Under the pieces are notes generated by a model that searched no databases, was not told where the DNA came from, and saw nothing but the letters and a program-made list of their open reading frames with translations. The translations under genes and the position numbers were made by a program. From Dendrocalamus latiflorus (lineage: Eukaryota; Streptophyta; Magnoliopsida; Poales; Poaceae), in assembly GCA_017311315.1 (NCBI GenBank), contig CM029638.1, positions 11,032,368-11,096,367 on the forward strand: 64,000 bases of DNA. The letters run 5' to 3'. Position 1 is the first letter of the stretch. Each line of letters opens with the position of its first letter. This document shows, one piece after another, positions 10,908 to 23,855 of this stretch.

Positions 10908-13900
10908 CCTCCTCTGACCCACCGCCAACGGCGCTACTATTGTCTCGCTATCCGCCGAGCCTCCACCTACCGTCTTCTCCCTCTATAGCTAGCCCCCGAT
11001 GAACCTAAATCCTAATCTGGTGAACCCCCGCCCTAACTTGTTGCCACTGCCAGAGAATACAACAACCCCGTTGGCCGAAGCATGAATCTCCAAGCAGACC
11101 GCAAGGTCAAAAATTCAACTGATTTCACCAAAATTTCATGTGATCGTTGATTCTAATGTGTGGGTACCATTGTTACCGATAGACTAAGAACTAGTGATGT
11201 GGCTGTCGGGTGGCAAAAACTACGGGAAACCAACTTTTGGGTAACTTGCACTATATTTGATATTTTGAGGGTATCACATGGATGGGTGGTTTTAGAGTTG
11301 AAGGCTGATTTTCGAACTTAAACAAAAGTTAAGATGGTCAAATGGACTTTATTCCTTTCGGTAAAGTATATGGAATGATCAGGATCTCTTATCATGGATA
11401 TATCCCATGAGGGCCATGCTTAATTTGATATGTTGTTTGGATTCAACGTTTGAGGACTTAATTTGGCATCGCAACGTTTTCCATAGTAAATAAACACCAG
11501 CCCGTTAAAACGCACGGACAAGAGAAAATCCATATGAACTGCGTACCACAAGAAGGCCAGGGATGACAAGGGATCGTCTTTTAAAACTTGTAGATCCAAA
11601 CGGAGCCGGCCTATCTCTTTTCGAACACATGCAACCTAGGTCCGTTTGGTTACCTGGATGTTTCTAGCCTGGCTCAAAAAAGCAACCAGGCTAGATTAAG
11701 TTAGGCTCTTGAAATGCAAGTGTGGGTTATTTGGTTATCTAATTGTGGTCAGCTTGCATCTATGGGTATGTTGTTTTATTGGTTGCATGAGAAATGCTAG
11801 ATGCAAGGTGTGAAAGCTGAAAAATTGTTAGCAAAACTTTAATTTATCTTAAAAATACTCTAGTAGTCCTTACTTATTAAGCCTTAATCCACTTTAATAT
11901 ACACTAATACCACTTCATGTGCACTAATTATTCTCTAATCACACAATTAGTTGGGTCTGTAGAGGGAAGCTCGTTTTTTTTTGCGTTTCCCGCTATCCTA
12001 GCTCGAGAGAGGCCTGTTCTTTTTGGCTGAATCTTATGGCTTTTAGCTGTAGCTTGTGGCTTTTGAGCTGTTCGTGCGAGAGAATACAGAGTAACAGAAA
12101 CTCACGTGCGGTTTTTGTCGATATATATGAAGTCGGCACAGTATGTACTACAATTAATTAGTAGACTCTATCTTAAAAAGATACTCCGTTTAAAAGCTAG
12201 TTACTAAAGAAAAACTGAAAAATTATTTTTAGAATCTGAAAAATACAGACCCAAAATCTTGCATCCCACTGGCCTAGCCGCTTTTTACATACGGACAACC
12301 AAACAAGCTTTTCACATAAGGTTCTGTATCCCACGGACCTGAGAACTTAGACAACCCAAGTGTTTGTGGTCCGCACGCGTAGGAGCTCTCTTTGGTACAC
12401 CGCACTATTCTAGGCATTCTTTTCCATGTCCCTCCCACCCTCCTGATTCCCACTGTAACCTGCTAGCTCCATCGCTACCATCGCGCCACTTCCCCTGTAG
12501 TTGAATAATGGCCCGATCCGTCCTCCTCCATCCCTCTCATCCTTTCTTGTTTTCTCTACGCCGCTCGCTCTCACGCCCCTTCTCCCGAAGAGACGAACGG
12601 AATAATTGGAACCAACCGACCGGCTTGGACGGATCGGATGCTTATCTCGTCATTCTCAGTTTGTATATTGGTCGGAACTGATGCTTTCGTCGCTCTGGAG
12701 ACTTTCTTTTCTCTACGCCGCATGGCCCGAGTCTACCGTGCTTCGGGCCGTGTCATGCTGTACCAACTCGGTTCAGTCACCCTACCATGTCGTGCCATGC
12801 CGGCCCACTTCCCCTCTGGCTAGGCCCAAAGCCCAACGTATTGGCGTTCGTGTCGTACCAACACAAGCCCAACTCAAAGTAACTATACACGGCGAGACGG
12901 AAGTGACGATGGCGGCGGCTGCTGCCATCTTCCTTTCTCTTGTACCCGTCTGGTTAAAAACTAGTTCAATACCCGTGCTTTGCTACGGACTAAAAAAATC
13001 GTATTATCCTAGCGCATCGAGTCATCATCAGGCTCGGTTTGCTCTGTACCTCGATATTAGCTCTGCCACAATGCAAGATTGAGGTGTCCCTTGAACGTCT
13101 TTACCACCATGCTCGGTCTACACCACTCATTTGGCTCTTTCTTTTAAATAGTAGAGATATAAAAGAAACAAGATAGGTAGGACGCGCTACGTTGCGCCTG
13201 TGCAGTCCCTTGCGAGATAAGAGGTCTGCAAAAATGCTTATGTGAAGTGATTGTTAAATTTACGAGGTGTTGTTCTAATTGTGGCATCATGGCTGTTTTT
13301 AGTTAAAACACAAGAGACACATATAGTCAATTATGTTAAATAGGATATGTAACCATATATAGACAATTCCAGTAAATATGTCATCGCCTTCCTTGGTGCC
13401 ATTGCGTTCGAACGTCTTTATTTTGGCTCGCAGCTTCTATGTCATTTCTTACGGATGATACTAACTGTTGTAGTTACAGGCCAAATAGTGGATGATGGGG
13501 CTACGAGGGGTTGTTCGGAGCCTGAAACTCACAGTGGAGAATGGATGTATGTGTTATCTTTGAGCTATAACCATTCTTTCATAGAAATGAATTCTTTCTC
13601 CTCCATGGCGTCATAAGGAGTATTTATAACCACAAAGAGTTTGTTTACTTTGCAATAGTGGGATAAACATATCTTTTCACCTATCATAAATTCATTTAGA
13701 TTCATAATATGACGACACACTTGAATGAGCCTTTCGACTCAATTGGGCCAGCTTAGAGACTCTGCCCCGATAAGTAGGAGCATGCTCATTTTCAGTGGGA
13801 TCATACCATGGCAGACGGCAGTCACATCTTCGCCGGAACTCGTCAAGGAGAATAACGAACCGCTGGCCTGGCTCCAGTCTCCAGTCCAGTCCAGTGCAGT

Positions 13901-14284
13901 GCACGTAAAACGCCGATCCGTACACACCTGTCATGGATTCGCGCGGTAGGGCCCACACGTGTTACTACTCGACTTCGCGTTGATCCGGGTAAAGAAAAGG
14001 GTAAAACTGGAAGAGACCCATCCGTGCGCTTACAAAAGTTGCATCGTATCGCGCACGCGCGCACGTAAAAAGACGGCCTTTTCGTGTGATTTCCTCCCTT
14101 TTCACCACCGCCTCGCGCACCCCGAGGCCAAGTACGAGTGCTACGAGTACCGCTACTCCAAGCACAATGAAGCCTCGGCCGGCGAGGCTAGCGGCCTAGT
14201 TTAATGAATCCCACTCTCCTCTCGTGGTCGTAGGGAGGGTATCCATCTTAATCAAAACCTTAACAGGTCTCAACGAGAATTTTA
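10908..14284. other. Intergenic with scattered repeat remnants
   Basis: No gene supported. Near 11640-11830 and 12009-12330 are stretches with GTTTGGTT and GGCCTGTTC-type motifs common at ends of grass DNA transposons, but I could not pair the ends. Near 12965-13000, the sequence ATACCCGTGCTTTGCTAC resembles a motif common in grass repeats. The open frames at 12606-13082 and 13692-14204 have no recognisable domains. Confidence 0.4.
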
Positions 14285-14530
14285 GGCTCTGCTCTTCTAG
14301 ACTTTAGTTTTTAGCTTTTGAATTTTACCTTCTAATTTCTTAATTTAGTTTTTTTGACTTTTTAGTTTTTTTCTTTTTTTTTGGCTTTTTTTCGTATTGC
14401 TCTGCACTATATGATAGCTAACATGTATTTTCTATATTTCAATTTTTTTAAATTTAATTACACAAAAAAATGCCAGTAACTATAGTACAAAATAAGTTAA
14501 CTACAGTACTAAACAGTGAAAATTAAGTTG
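14285..14530. repeat. AT-rich MITE-like repeat, family shared with 62694-62952
   Basis: It starts with TAGGCTCTGCTC and runs through T-rich sequence to an AATTTAATTACAC block and a block ending in ACAGTACT. The same order of blocks is present at 62694-62952 (GGCTCCGCTCG ... AATTTAATTACACC ... CTACAATAC). No coding capacity. Exact ends and target duplication were not determined. Confidence 0.45.
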
Positions 14531-15933
14531 AAATGAGCATCACCTTACTACTCATGTTCCTCCAGAATTATTGGTATAGATCTCTCTTGATGCCAAAAGA
14601 AGAGAAAAAGATTAGAAGGGCTGTCTAGCAGTTAGTCGCATCATTTTTTCCCAAAAAAATCACGCCCGTTTGAAACCATTAGTCTGATTATAACCTTTGG
14701 ATAAAGATCGAATGGATATACCAATCGGATATAACTATTGGATAAACACCGAATGGATATACCACTTGGGAAAAAAAATTGAGTGGATATATTACTCTCT
14801 TTATATATGTATCCCTCTTTTCCTTTTTTAACCTTAATCTCGCCTCTATGCCGCTACCCTCACCTGTACATCGCTTCTGGGCTGATACAACACTGACAAG
14901 ATCCGTAGAGAGCCACTATTGTCGTCTTCCTCGGCGTCGTCAGTTTCCTATCAAATTCTACAGTAACAGTTATGGGAACCTCGAAAAATGTAACTTGCCA
15001 AAAAGAAAACCCCCCGCACGATAGCTAGAGATGCTGACACCCTTGCAGGAGCATGAATCGTTCATGAGGCTCGTTCCAAAGGTACAAAACTCAACTTACT
15101 TCTCATAAGAGTCATGTGACTGGTAAACTTGGAATTACAACTTGACACTGTACTGTCATAGTAGTGTGCAGTCAAATTCCAAGCCTTCCACGGCCTCACC
15201 ACGCGTTCCACTGTAAACCTGTGCACAGCCAACCTTTTTCTCTCGTCCATTACAGAAACCCGTGCGATCACGTAGTCTAGTACGCAATATCTGATCTCAC
15301 TCGTGAGCCATGACAAGACAAGCAATCAACCCAACGCCCATCCGCATCCGTAGATAGGAGACGCACAGGAACACTTCGTTACGTGGTATGTCCTCGCAAT
15401 CAAACAGCTCCAGAACCTTCGTCCTCGTCACTGCAGCAGAACACTGTGCTGCTGTTGCGGCTGCGGTGCTGCCAACTTTACCATGCCAGCTGCTAGCATG
15501 CTCCTGCTAAAAACTACTGCCCAACAGAATTTAAAACCAGATAAAATAAAGACTAGAGTAGAGAGAGAAACCATAGAAACAGCTAAGATCTTATTCTTTT
15601 ATAGCGACTATTTATAGAGCCTGTTTTTTAATAGTTTTTAAAAACATCTTTTATTTTTTACTATAGTATAGAACTTTTAAACGAAATATTTTTTAAGACA
15701 GGGTCTACAAGTTCATTAAAGTACACGTTAAAAATCTAACATCTGTATCAACTAAAATCGCATGCGAGTATCTCTCTGTAATCTCTATTGCAAACAACTA
15801 AAATTTAAAAATTTTAGTCAAAAGACATAAGCTACAGCTATATCAAAATGATCCATAAGAAAGTATAAAAATACTTATGTCTGATTTTAATTGATATATT
15901 TAAAGTTAATATAATATCTATAAAAATGACTCC
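14531..15933. other. Intergenic, no gene supported
   Basis: AT-rich sequence with a short block of near-duplicate phrases near 14695-14790 (GAATGGATATACCA twice). The minus-strand frame at 15062-15325 has no recognisable domain. This is the distal upstream region of the receptor kinase gene. Confidence 0.4.
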
Positions 15934-15936
15934 TAA

Positions 15937-16044
15937 GGGCCTGTTTGGAACAGAGGAATTTCACAGGAATTTTGCAGGAATTTTACAGGAAACAGTTCAA
16001 TTCCTGTAGGAATCAGAAAAAATTCCCGCATTCCAAACAGGGCC
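15937..16044. mobile_element. Tourist-like MITE (PIF/Harbinger), 108 bp
   Basis: Terminal inverted repeats GGGCCTGTTTGGAA at the left and TTCCAAACAGGGCC at the right are flanked by TAA on both sides (15934-15936 and 16045-16047). The 3-bp TAA duplication and GGGCCTGTTTGG-type end are diagnostic for Tourist MITEs. It lies about 1.1 kb upstream of the receptor kinase start codon. Confidence 0.85.
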
Positions 16045-16139
16045 TAAAAAGTGTTAGTGGGGGCCGGGTGGCTTAGGACGAAAAGCAAAGCAGAGAAAGT
16101 AAGAGAGAGAAGGGCAGGAAGGAAAGACAAGGAAAGGAG

Positions 16140-17166
16140 TCTAGATCGAGGAAGAGGGGCCGTCCGCGATTGCTACGCCTCGCAGGCTTGAAAGCGTGCT
16201 TGCCTGCCATTCCCACCTCCCTCCTTCCTTCCATCTCCGCCTCCTCCCCTCCCCGTCCCACCATCGCCTCTTCCTCTTCTCTCTACTCCAAGACGACGCG
16301 TCCATCGGTATCTTCCTTGCCCATTCCTTCCGGCCGCCCGTGGACGCGTCCCGCACGGCGTACCGTCCGGGAGCCGGCAGCAAAGCGAGACCCGGCGGCG
16401 GTGGGAGTGGCGGCGGGAGAAAACGCGGTGAGTTGGAGCTCTCGCTCTTGTGCGTGGGTTGCGTCCGCATTACTGTGCCCCTGGTGCCCTGCGCTTTTCC
16501 CGTGCTGCCTTGTGGGGTGCTCGCGTGACGGTGCGGAGCTCGCTCGGCTCGGGGGAGTGAAAAGCTCGCTCCTGTTTACAGGTCTGTTTCCGCTGCGGAT
16601 GGGCCGGGGGCTCCCGTGATTTGAAGGGGGGGGGGGGGGGGGGGTTGTCTCGGTCCCTCTTCCTCGCATCTTTTTGGGGTTCCCTGCGTGTTTCGTTCTT
16701 GTTTCTTACTAGGAATGGTGCGATTGGTGGCCGGGTACTCCTGGTTTGTTATTCAGGAGTTGAGGTGAGTTACCATTTTTGGCGGGGGATTCGGAATCGG
16801 TGTTGCTTTGAGTGCTTCTTCGCTGTGTGAGATTCTTGACTTGGAGGTGCTTTATTTGGTCCCAATTTTGATTCCTTTGGCTTCAGTCTTCTCTCTTGGC
16901 TTGATGTTGTTTGCCTTGTCTTTTTAGTGTCCATTATTCTGAAAGAAGGCAATGCAAAAGTTGTTCCTTTGCTTGCAGATGGTTGTGCTACTAGATTCTT
17001 TCCAATTCAGAAGCATCTCTCTTGCAGCATGTTCTCACATTTCTTTGCTTGCATCCTATTCCAGGAGGTTTGACAAGGCGCGGCGATGTGGTGGGAGTGG
17101 ACAAGGTTGTAGCAAGGGTTTTGGCACCCGTTCTGCTGTGAGCATTTCTTGATTTGTGAAAGGAGG
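16140..17166 (+). promoter_or_regulatory. Leader region of the receptor kinase gene with probable 5' UTR intron
   Basis: A GC-rich block from about 16140 looks like a grass 5' UTR. A good splice donor (CGCG/GTGAGT, intron from 16428) and a good acceptor (CTTTGCTTGCAG, intron to 16978) would remove a 551-bp leader intron, leaving the ATG at 17167 in the next exon. Another AG acceptor nearby (TTCCAG near 17065) is possible. The promoter start itself is not visible to me; the splice sites are inferred from consensus only. Confidence 0.5.
16626..16644 (+). repeat. Run of 19 G residues in the leader intron
   Basis: An uninterrupted G homopolymer inside the inferred 5' UTR intron. It could form a G-quadruplex, and is also prone to length errors in sequencing. 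Confidence 0.9.
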
Positions 17167-20100
17167 ATGGGCTCCCGGACGGCCTCCACGCCCTGGGCTC
17201 TGCAGCTCGGCGTGGTGATGGCCTTTCTGCTAGCCTCCGGCTCCAAGGGGCTGAACCATGAAGGCTGGCTTCTCCTCGCGCTCAAGAGCCAGATGGTTGA
17301 CACTTTCCACCACCTTGACAATTGGAACAAGAGGAATCCATCGCCGTGCGGGTGGAGGGGCGTGAACTGCTCGTCGGCGTCCAGGCCGGCGGTGGTGTCT
17401 CTCAACCTTAGCAACATGAACCTGTCAGGCACCGTCGGCCCGAGCATTGGTGGTCTGGCTGAGCTGACTAACCTCGATCTATCCTTCAATGATTTCTCCG
17501 GCACTATCCCTGCGGAGATTGGGAATTGCTCGAAACTGGTGGGGCTCTACTTGAACAACAACAATTTCCAAGGTACAATCCCCCCTGAGCTCGGGAATCT
17601 TGGTATGCTGGCCACGTGCAATCTGTGCAATAACAAGCTCCATGGTTCAATACCTGATGAGATTGGTGATATGGCATCACTTGAGGACTTAGTAGGGTAT
17701 AGTAATAATCTCTCTGGTTCTATACCTCATACTATTGGCATGCTCAAGAACCTGAAGACTGTCCGGTTGGGTCAGAATCTTATCTCTGGCAACATTCCTG
17801 TCGAGATTGGTGAATGCCTAAACCTGGTTGTGTTTGGTCTTGCACAAAACAAGTTAGGAGGTCCTTTACCTAAAGAGATTGGGAAATTGAGTCTCATGAC
17901 AGACTTAATCCTATGGGGAAATCAGCTTTCTGGTGTTGTTCCTCCAGAGATCGGAAACTGTACAAATCTCAGAATAATTGCCCTTTATGATAATGATCTA
18001 GTTGGTCCTATACCTGCAACAATTGGGAACATCAAGTATCTTCAGAAGCTATACCTTTACAGGAATTCATTAAATGGTACAATTCCATCTGAAATTGGGA
18101 ATCTTTCTCTTGCAGGAGAGATTGACTTTTCAGAGAATTTCTTAACTGGAGGGATACCAAAGGAATTAGGCAACATACCAGGCCTGTATTTACTCTACCT
18201 CTTCCAAAACCAGCTTGCTGGCTTTATTCCTACGGAGTTGTGTGGATTGAGGAACTTGAGTAAGCTTGATCTCTCGATCAATTTACTCACTGGCCCAATT
18301 CCAGTCGGATTTCAGTACATGACCAAACTAATCCAATTGCAACTATTCAACAATATGCTATCAGGCAACATACCTCCAAGATTTGGCATCTATAGCCGAC
18401 TTTGGGTGGTGGATTTCTCAAATAACAACATTACAGGGCAGATCCCTCGAGATCTTTGTAAGCAGTCAAACCTTTTTTTGTTGAATTTGGGGTCTAACAA
18501 GTTGACTGGGAACATTCCTCATGGGATCACCAACTGTAAATCCTTGGGGCAGCTTCGTCTCGGTGACAACAGTCTGACAGGAAGCTTCCCCAGTGATCTC
18601 TGCAATCTGGTGAATTTGACAACAATTGAGCTGGCTCGAAACAAGTTCAATGGCCCTATTCCTCCTCAGATAGGGAATTGCAAGGCTCTGCAAAGGCTTG
18701 ACCTTACAAACAATTATTTCACATCGGAGTTGCCCCGAGAAATAGGTAATTTGTTAAAGCTCGTTGTCTTCAATATCTCATCTAATAGACTAGGAGGAAG
18801 CATACCACTGGAAATTTTCAATTGTACAATGTTGCAACGTCTTGATCTCAGCCAGAATAGCTTTGAAGGTTCGCTACCCAGTGAAGTTGGCAGACTGCCT
18901 CAGCTGGAGCTTCTATCCTTTGCTGATAATAAGCTATCTGGTCAGATACCACCTATTCTTGGTAAACTTTCACATTTGACAGCACTGCAGATTGGTGGCA
19001 ATCAATTCTCTGGTGGAATACCAAAGGAGCTGGGCCTGCTCTCAAGCTTGCAGATTGCCCTGAATTTGAGCTATAATAATCTCTCTGGCAACGTGCCATC
19101 AGAGCTTGGTAAACTTGCATTATTGGAAAATTTGTTTCTCAATAATAACAAGCTGACAGGTGAAATCCCAGCTACATTTGAAAATTTGTCTAGTTTGCTT
19201 GAGCTCAATGTCTCCTACAATAATCTCACCGGTGCTCTCCCCCCTATACCACTATTTGATAACATGGCTGCGACCTGCTTTATTGGAAACAGAGGACTCT
19301 GCGGTGGACAACTTGGCACTTGTGGGTCTGAGTTATCCTCTTCTTCCCAGTCATCCAATTCAGTCGGTCCCCCTTTGGGCAAGATCATAGCAATTGTTGC
19401 TGCTATTATTGGAGGAATTTCACTTATTCTTATTGCCATAATTATGTACCATATGAGAAAACCACTAGAGACAGTAGCTCCTTTGCAAGACAAACAAATT
19501 TTTTCTGCTGGGTCTAACATACATGTTTCTGCAAAGGATGCATATACATTTCAGGAGTTGGTCTCTGCTACAAATAATTTTGACGAGAGTTGTGTCATTG
19601 GAAGGGGTGCTTGTGGAACAGTGTACAGAGCCATCCTGAAGCCTGGACAAACAATAGCGGTAAAGAAACTGGCTTCTAACAGGGAGGGAAGCAACACAGA
19701 CAACAGCTTTCGTGCGGAGATCCTGACTCTTGGAAAGATAAGACACCGTAACATTGTGAAGCTATACGGTTTCATCTATCATCAGGGTTCCAACCTTTTG
19801 TTGTACGAGTACATGTCAAGCGGCAGCCTTGGAGAGCTACTTCATGGGCAATCTTCTTCTTCGCTTGATTGGGAGACTCGATTCATGATAGCCCTTGGGA
19901 CAGCTGAAGGGCTTTCATACTTGCATCACGATTGCAAGCCTCACATCATCCACCGTGATATCAAATCCAATAACATTTTACTTGATGAAAACTTTGAACC
20001 TCATGTTGGTGACTTTGGGTTGGCAAAGGTGATTGACATGCCATACTCAAAGTCAATGTCTGCAATTGCTGGTTCATATGGCTATATAGCACCTGGTGAG

Positions 20101-20696
20101 TCTTAAATCTTCTTGTCATCCTACTCTTATGAATTTAGTTTGCATTTCCATTGCTATTTAATCTCGTATATGCTTTACTTGAAGCTGTTAGGCAAATCTA
20201 AGGTCACTAGATGTGATGTTTGTAATTCACTCTGGTTCAGTTGCTGAAACATATGCTAGACTATTCATTTGCTGATGTACAAAGTACTAACCTAGTTCTT
20301 TTCCTTTGATCAGAATATGCATACACCATGAAGGTCACTGAAAAATGTGACATATACAGTTATGGCGTCGTGCTGTTGGAGCTGCTAACTGGGCGTGCAC
20401 CTGTGCAACCATTAGAATTGGGAGGTGACCTGGTAACATGGGTAAAGAATTACATCAGGGACAATCCTTTGGGTCCAGGGATTCTTGATAGTAATCTGGA
20501 TTTAGAAGATAAAACCACTGTCGATCATATGATCGAGGTCTTGAAAATTGCTTTGCTATGTACTAGTATGTCTCCTTACGACAGACCACCGATGCGGCAT
20601 GTTGTAGTTATGTTAAGCGAGTCTAAAGATAGGGCCGGGGTGAGCTCTGCATCCTTACCTGCTTCTGATCATTCTTCAAAGGAGGATAACTCATGA
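17167..20696 (+). CDS. LRR receptor-like protein kinase, subfamily XI type
   Basis: Plasma-membrane receptor kinase of about 1103 aa in two exons, 17167-20095 and 20314-20696. The intron 20096-20313 (GTGAGT...GATCAG) splits the GAA codon of the APEY motif and keeps the frame. The ATG at 17167 gives a signal peptide; in-frame codons before it have no ATG. In order: signal peptide (1-29), LRRNT cap with paired cysteines (CGWRGVNC), an array of plant LRRs (LxGxIPxxIG type) to about 690, a transmembrane helix near 745-767 (IIAIVAAIIGGISLILIAII), and a kinase domain with glycine loop GRGACGTVY, VKK lysine, IIHRDIKSNNILL and DFGLAKV. The HRD arginine makes it an RD kinase. Family knowledge: closest by motif to the Arabidopsis At2g33170/At5g63930 group. 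Ligand unknown. It looks intact. Confidence 0.93.
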
Positions 20697-21445
20697 TGTA
20701 TTTATATATGTTCAATTAGTCAAGGCAATACCCTTTTGCTCCCTTGTTACTTATGGTAGGAATTTTGGGAGTCTGCATCCATTCTTTATGTCATTATTTT
20801 CGAGTGAGATCAATAATACTGACTCAATACAGTGTCATTCTGTATGTTAGTGTCACTCAAAAGTTCTCCTTCGGACCTGAGAGTAACCGAAAATATTTGA
20901 GCCAGAGATCTTCCTTGACTTGCTGTTGTTTGTGCCTCTTTGGTTTAGGTTTATAATTTCTCACTCTGAAGATGCTCATTGTTCAGTTCTAAAATAAGTC
21001 GACTGACCATTGTTCTCATCTGTTCTCTTCCGCATGCAAAGCTCCATCTTCATCCTGTTGAAGTGTTGGTTCTGATCATGATTCATGAGGCTAGCTTCTG
21101 TGATTCCGTGCCTTCTGGCACTACAGCTAGTTTCTGCATCCTTACGTAACGTTGAGTAATGTATTGTTACAAAACTAATCTGTGTGATTTTTCCAATACA
21201 TGAACTGCGAATTCCTGATACCGGTGGCCCAGTGCAATGCAGACATTGCATTGATCGGTGCCCTATTTTGCTGCGGTGACTTTGTTGCTGCTCAACTTCC
21301 TTGTTCATGGCGTCGTTGCAGACTTGCAGTTGGACGACATGGAAAAGATGGGAAAGAAGGAGGCGGTCCCATCACCATTCACCATCACACACTGTGATGG
21401 ACGACGCCTTTCCAACTATTCAGCGCATAAGCCTTTGTCACGGTG
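20697..21445 (+). other. 3' flank of the receptor kinase gene and former upstream region of the UGT pseudogene
   Basis: The first few hundred bases are probably the 3' UTR. From about 21200 to 21445 the sequence is what, before the MULE inserted, lay directly upstream of the glycosyltransferase pseudogene at 45325. No other gene supported. Confidence 0.45.
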
Positions 21446-21454
21446 CCAGCCTCC

Positions 21455-21690
21455 CCAAATTTTTTTCTTTTTTAGCCTTTTTTTTAACAAATATTCACAT
21501 TTAGACCTCTGGTAGTTTTAATTCTGTTTTTGGACCCAGGGGGTCGACGCCGTGACCCACGGCACCGAGGTAAGACGTCTCGGCGCCGTGGTCCATGGCG
21601 CCGAGGTTCCAGGCCCGCACCAGCGTGGCCGCTTGCGTGGCGCCGACGTGGCACGCACCTCGGCGCCACTGGTCACGGCGCTGAGCTCGG
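21455..21690 (+). repeat. Left terminal inverted repeat of the MULE
   Basis: Pairs with 45036-45262 on the opposite strand. Shared blocks are AATATTCACATTTAGACC, CTGGTAGTTTTAATTC and TTTTTGGACCCAGGGGGTCG, then a GC-rich part built around repeats of CTCGGCGCC/GGCGCCGAG. The palindrome GGCGCC recurs several times in each arm. Confidence 0.9.
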
Positions 21691-22758
21691 CGCCGAGCAA
21701 CTGGCAGTGCAATAATTGTTTCGGCCTCTGTTTCTTTCGGCCGCCCGACTCATTTCTTCATTTCTTTCGGCCGCCCGCCGCCGCCCCGTGGTTCCGCCGC
21801 CTCCCCGCCGCCGCCCCGTGGTGCCGCCGCCTCCCTTCCCCGCCAGCCCGAGCCCCCACCACCTCCCCGCCAGCCCAAGCCCCCCATCGCCTCCCCGCCC
21901 GGCCGCGTCCCGGCCCCGTGGTGCCGCCCGCCTCCCCGTCGCATCCACGTCGCCGACCGTCTCCAAGCCCGCCTCCACCGCCCCCCCCCCTCCCGGGCTG
22001 CCTCCAGAGAGGTAGGATTTTTGGTGAATTTTTTGGCATACAAGTAGCATTAACTAGGTACTTCTGTCATAGTTTTAAACTTTGAAAGTAGGTTATATGC
22101 ATTTTATTCGTAAGAGCTGAAGAATGTTCAGAGGATCTGTAAAAGAATAAAAATGGAAGAATGTAAGGAGGTCTTGTGAGCTTCTGAAGGTCTTTCATCT
22201 TTCACTGTACTCTGCTTGTTATTACCATAGTGCAAATCATGCAACCTGGAGCAATCTTTTTAACTGAAAATTTTGACCCTTGTTGAATGCTGACTCACTA
22301 AGACAAGTCAATAATATACTACTATTTATAAGAAACCAATACAATATTATACTTCAAGCAGATTAATTTAGTGTAATACTTTATCACCACTCAGATGTTG
22401 AAGCATGTGCTTAGAAATATAATTCTTTTTTAAGGACAAAAATAGAATTTATTTGTTATCATCTATCATCTCTGAAATTAATACCCGTCTCCCCGCCAGC
22501 CCGATCCACGCCGCCGGCCGCCTCCAAGCCACCGCGCCGCTCGGTTTGTCCACTACCATCGTCGGACAGGTAAAATTGACAATGCAATTCAGTTAGTTAA
22601 TTAGCATCAATTATAGTGTAGTAGTTAGTTAATTTAGGTACTTAGGTAGTCAGCCAGTTAGTTAGGTAGCATTTAGTTAGCGACTAGGTACTTATTAGTT
22701 ACTATCTAGTATCCAATTTCGATTAAATGTATTAAGTTTGGTTTTCTGTATGAACTAG
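21691..22758 (+). other. MULE 5' internal region
   Basis: A very GC-rich, proline/arginine-coding-like stretch (21730-22010, CCGCC/CCCCG repeats) is followed by AT-rich sequence and a block of TAGTTAGTTA-type short repeats near 22590-22700. I see no domain in the open frames here; this probably holds the mudrA promoter and leader. Confidence 0.5.
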
Positions 22759-23855
22759 ACGGACAACCTAGTCACCCTATATCATGGAGGCAGTGTGACA
22801 AGTGATGATTATGGAAATGTTTGATTTGTTGAAATGCAAAGGGTGCCTCTGATATTCAGTGATCGGCCGTCGTATAGTGAGTTGGTTGCTAGGGCCCGGG
22901 AGGAGCTACATTGTCATGCAAACGAGGAGGGCATCACAGTTGAGGGGTTACTTCACTTCGGTTGGAAAGACACAATTCTAAGGCGGTTGATCTTAATTGG
23001 TTGTGAGGATCAGTGGGACAAATATGTCAAATTGGTTATGAGGAATGAGTTCCAATGTTTGGACCTTGTTGTGCGGAAGGTGTCCATTGATCCCACCCCT
23101 CATGGTTATTCACCAGAACTAGGTCATCAGGCACCCTTCGACCCTCCGTTACCGGACCTTGCGGTGGATGTGGAAGAAGTGCCTGAGGTGTCCGATGCTC
23201 TATCTGCCCCGAACGAGGTTCAGATTTCTCAACCAGTTCGAGTCGAATGTCGGACTAATGATGTCGTGGCGGCCCCTCAGGAGATCCCTTTGACCCAGAA
23301 TCATCCCAGTAAGAGTCGAGCAACACTTTAGTCTTTTCCCGTCATTCCATTCTTTTGTCTCAATCCCATCGTTTTCGTGCTTATGATGCAGGAGACATTC
23401 CTGATAATGTGGGTGTTCCTCCCGTTGCTCCATCTGGCAACGTTGAAGAAGTCTGTAGGGACTCCAACAGTGTGGATGTTCAAATTGTGGATGATCTGGA
23501 GCCTTACGAGATCGCAAGGGCCGTTGATTCTGATGATGACCGCCCTTTTGGAGAGCTGACCGAAAGTGATATTGAGCTGATCAGGCGTTATTGCCCTGGC
23601 CGGGATCCATCAGTTCATGAATTCAGCGATCTTAGGCATTCCCATGAGGCTTATGTAGAAGGAAGGGATGACGAGCTGCTAGATGCTCCTGAGGCCGGGT
23701 CAAGCATGACAATTGAGAAGGGCATGGTGTTTGAGGACTTGACTGCATTGAAAAGGTGGCTGCAGGAGTATTCAGTGATTCGTAAAAGGCCATTCAAGGT
23801 GAGACATTCTTATGTGGAGCGGAGGTACACAGTTGTGTGCGAGAAGGAAACATGT
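22759..23855 (+). pseudogene. mudrA: mudrA-type MULE transposase, N-terminal part
   Basis: The N-terminal part of a Mutator transposase, which binds the inverted repeats. Protein-like sequence starts at 22759 with ACG where a start ATG is expected (T-DNLVTLYHGGSV). It hits an in-frame TGA at 22822, then continues with FVEMQRVPLIFSDRPSYSEL from the ATG at 22834. The first coding part ends at donor 23309 (CCCA/GTAAGA); the next exon starts at 23392 after GATGCAG, in frame. The second exon holds an acidic region and the start of the MuDR DNA-binding domain (FEDLTALKRWLQEYSVIRKRPFKV as separate blocks). At 23855, after the Cys codon TGT, the coding sequence is cut by the solo LTR and resumes in the same frame at 38780. 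Confidence 0.85.

Noticed and set aside
21552..22085. Pro/Arg-rich open frames inside the MULE
   Set aside because: Simple GC-rich repeats that begin inside the inverted repeat; no family pattern on either strand.
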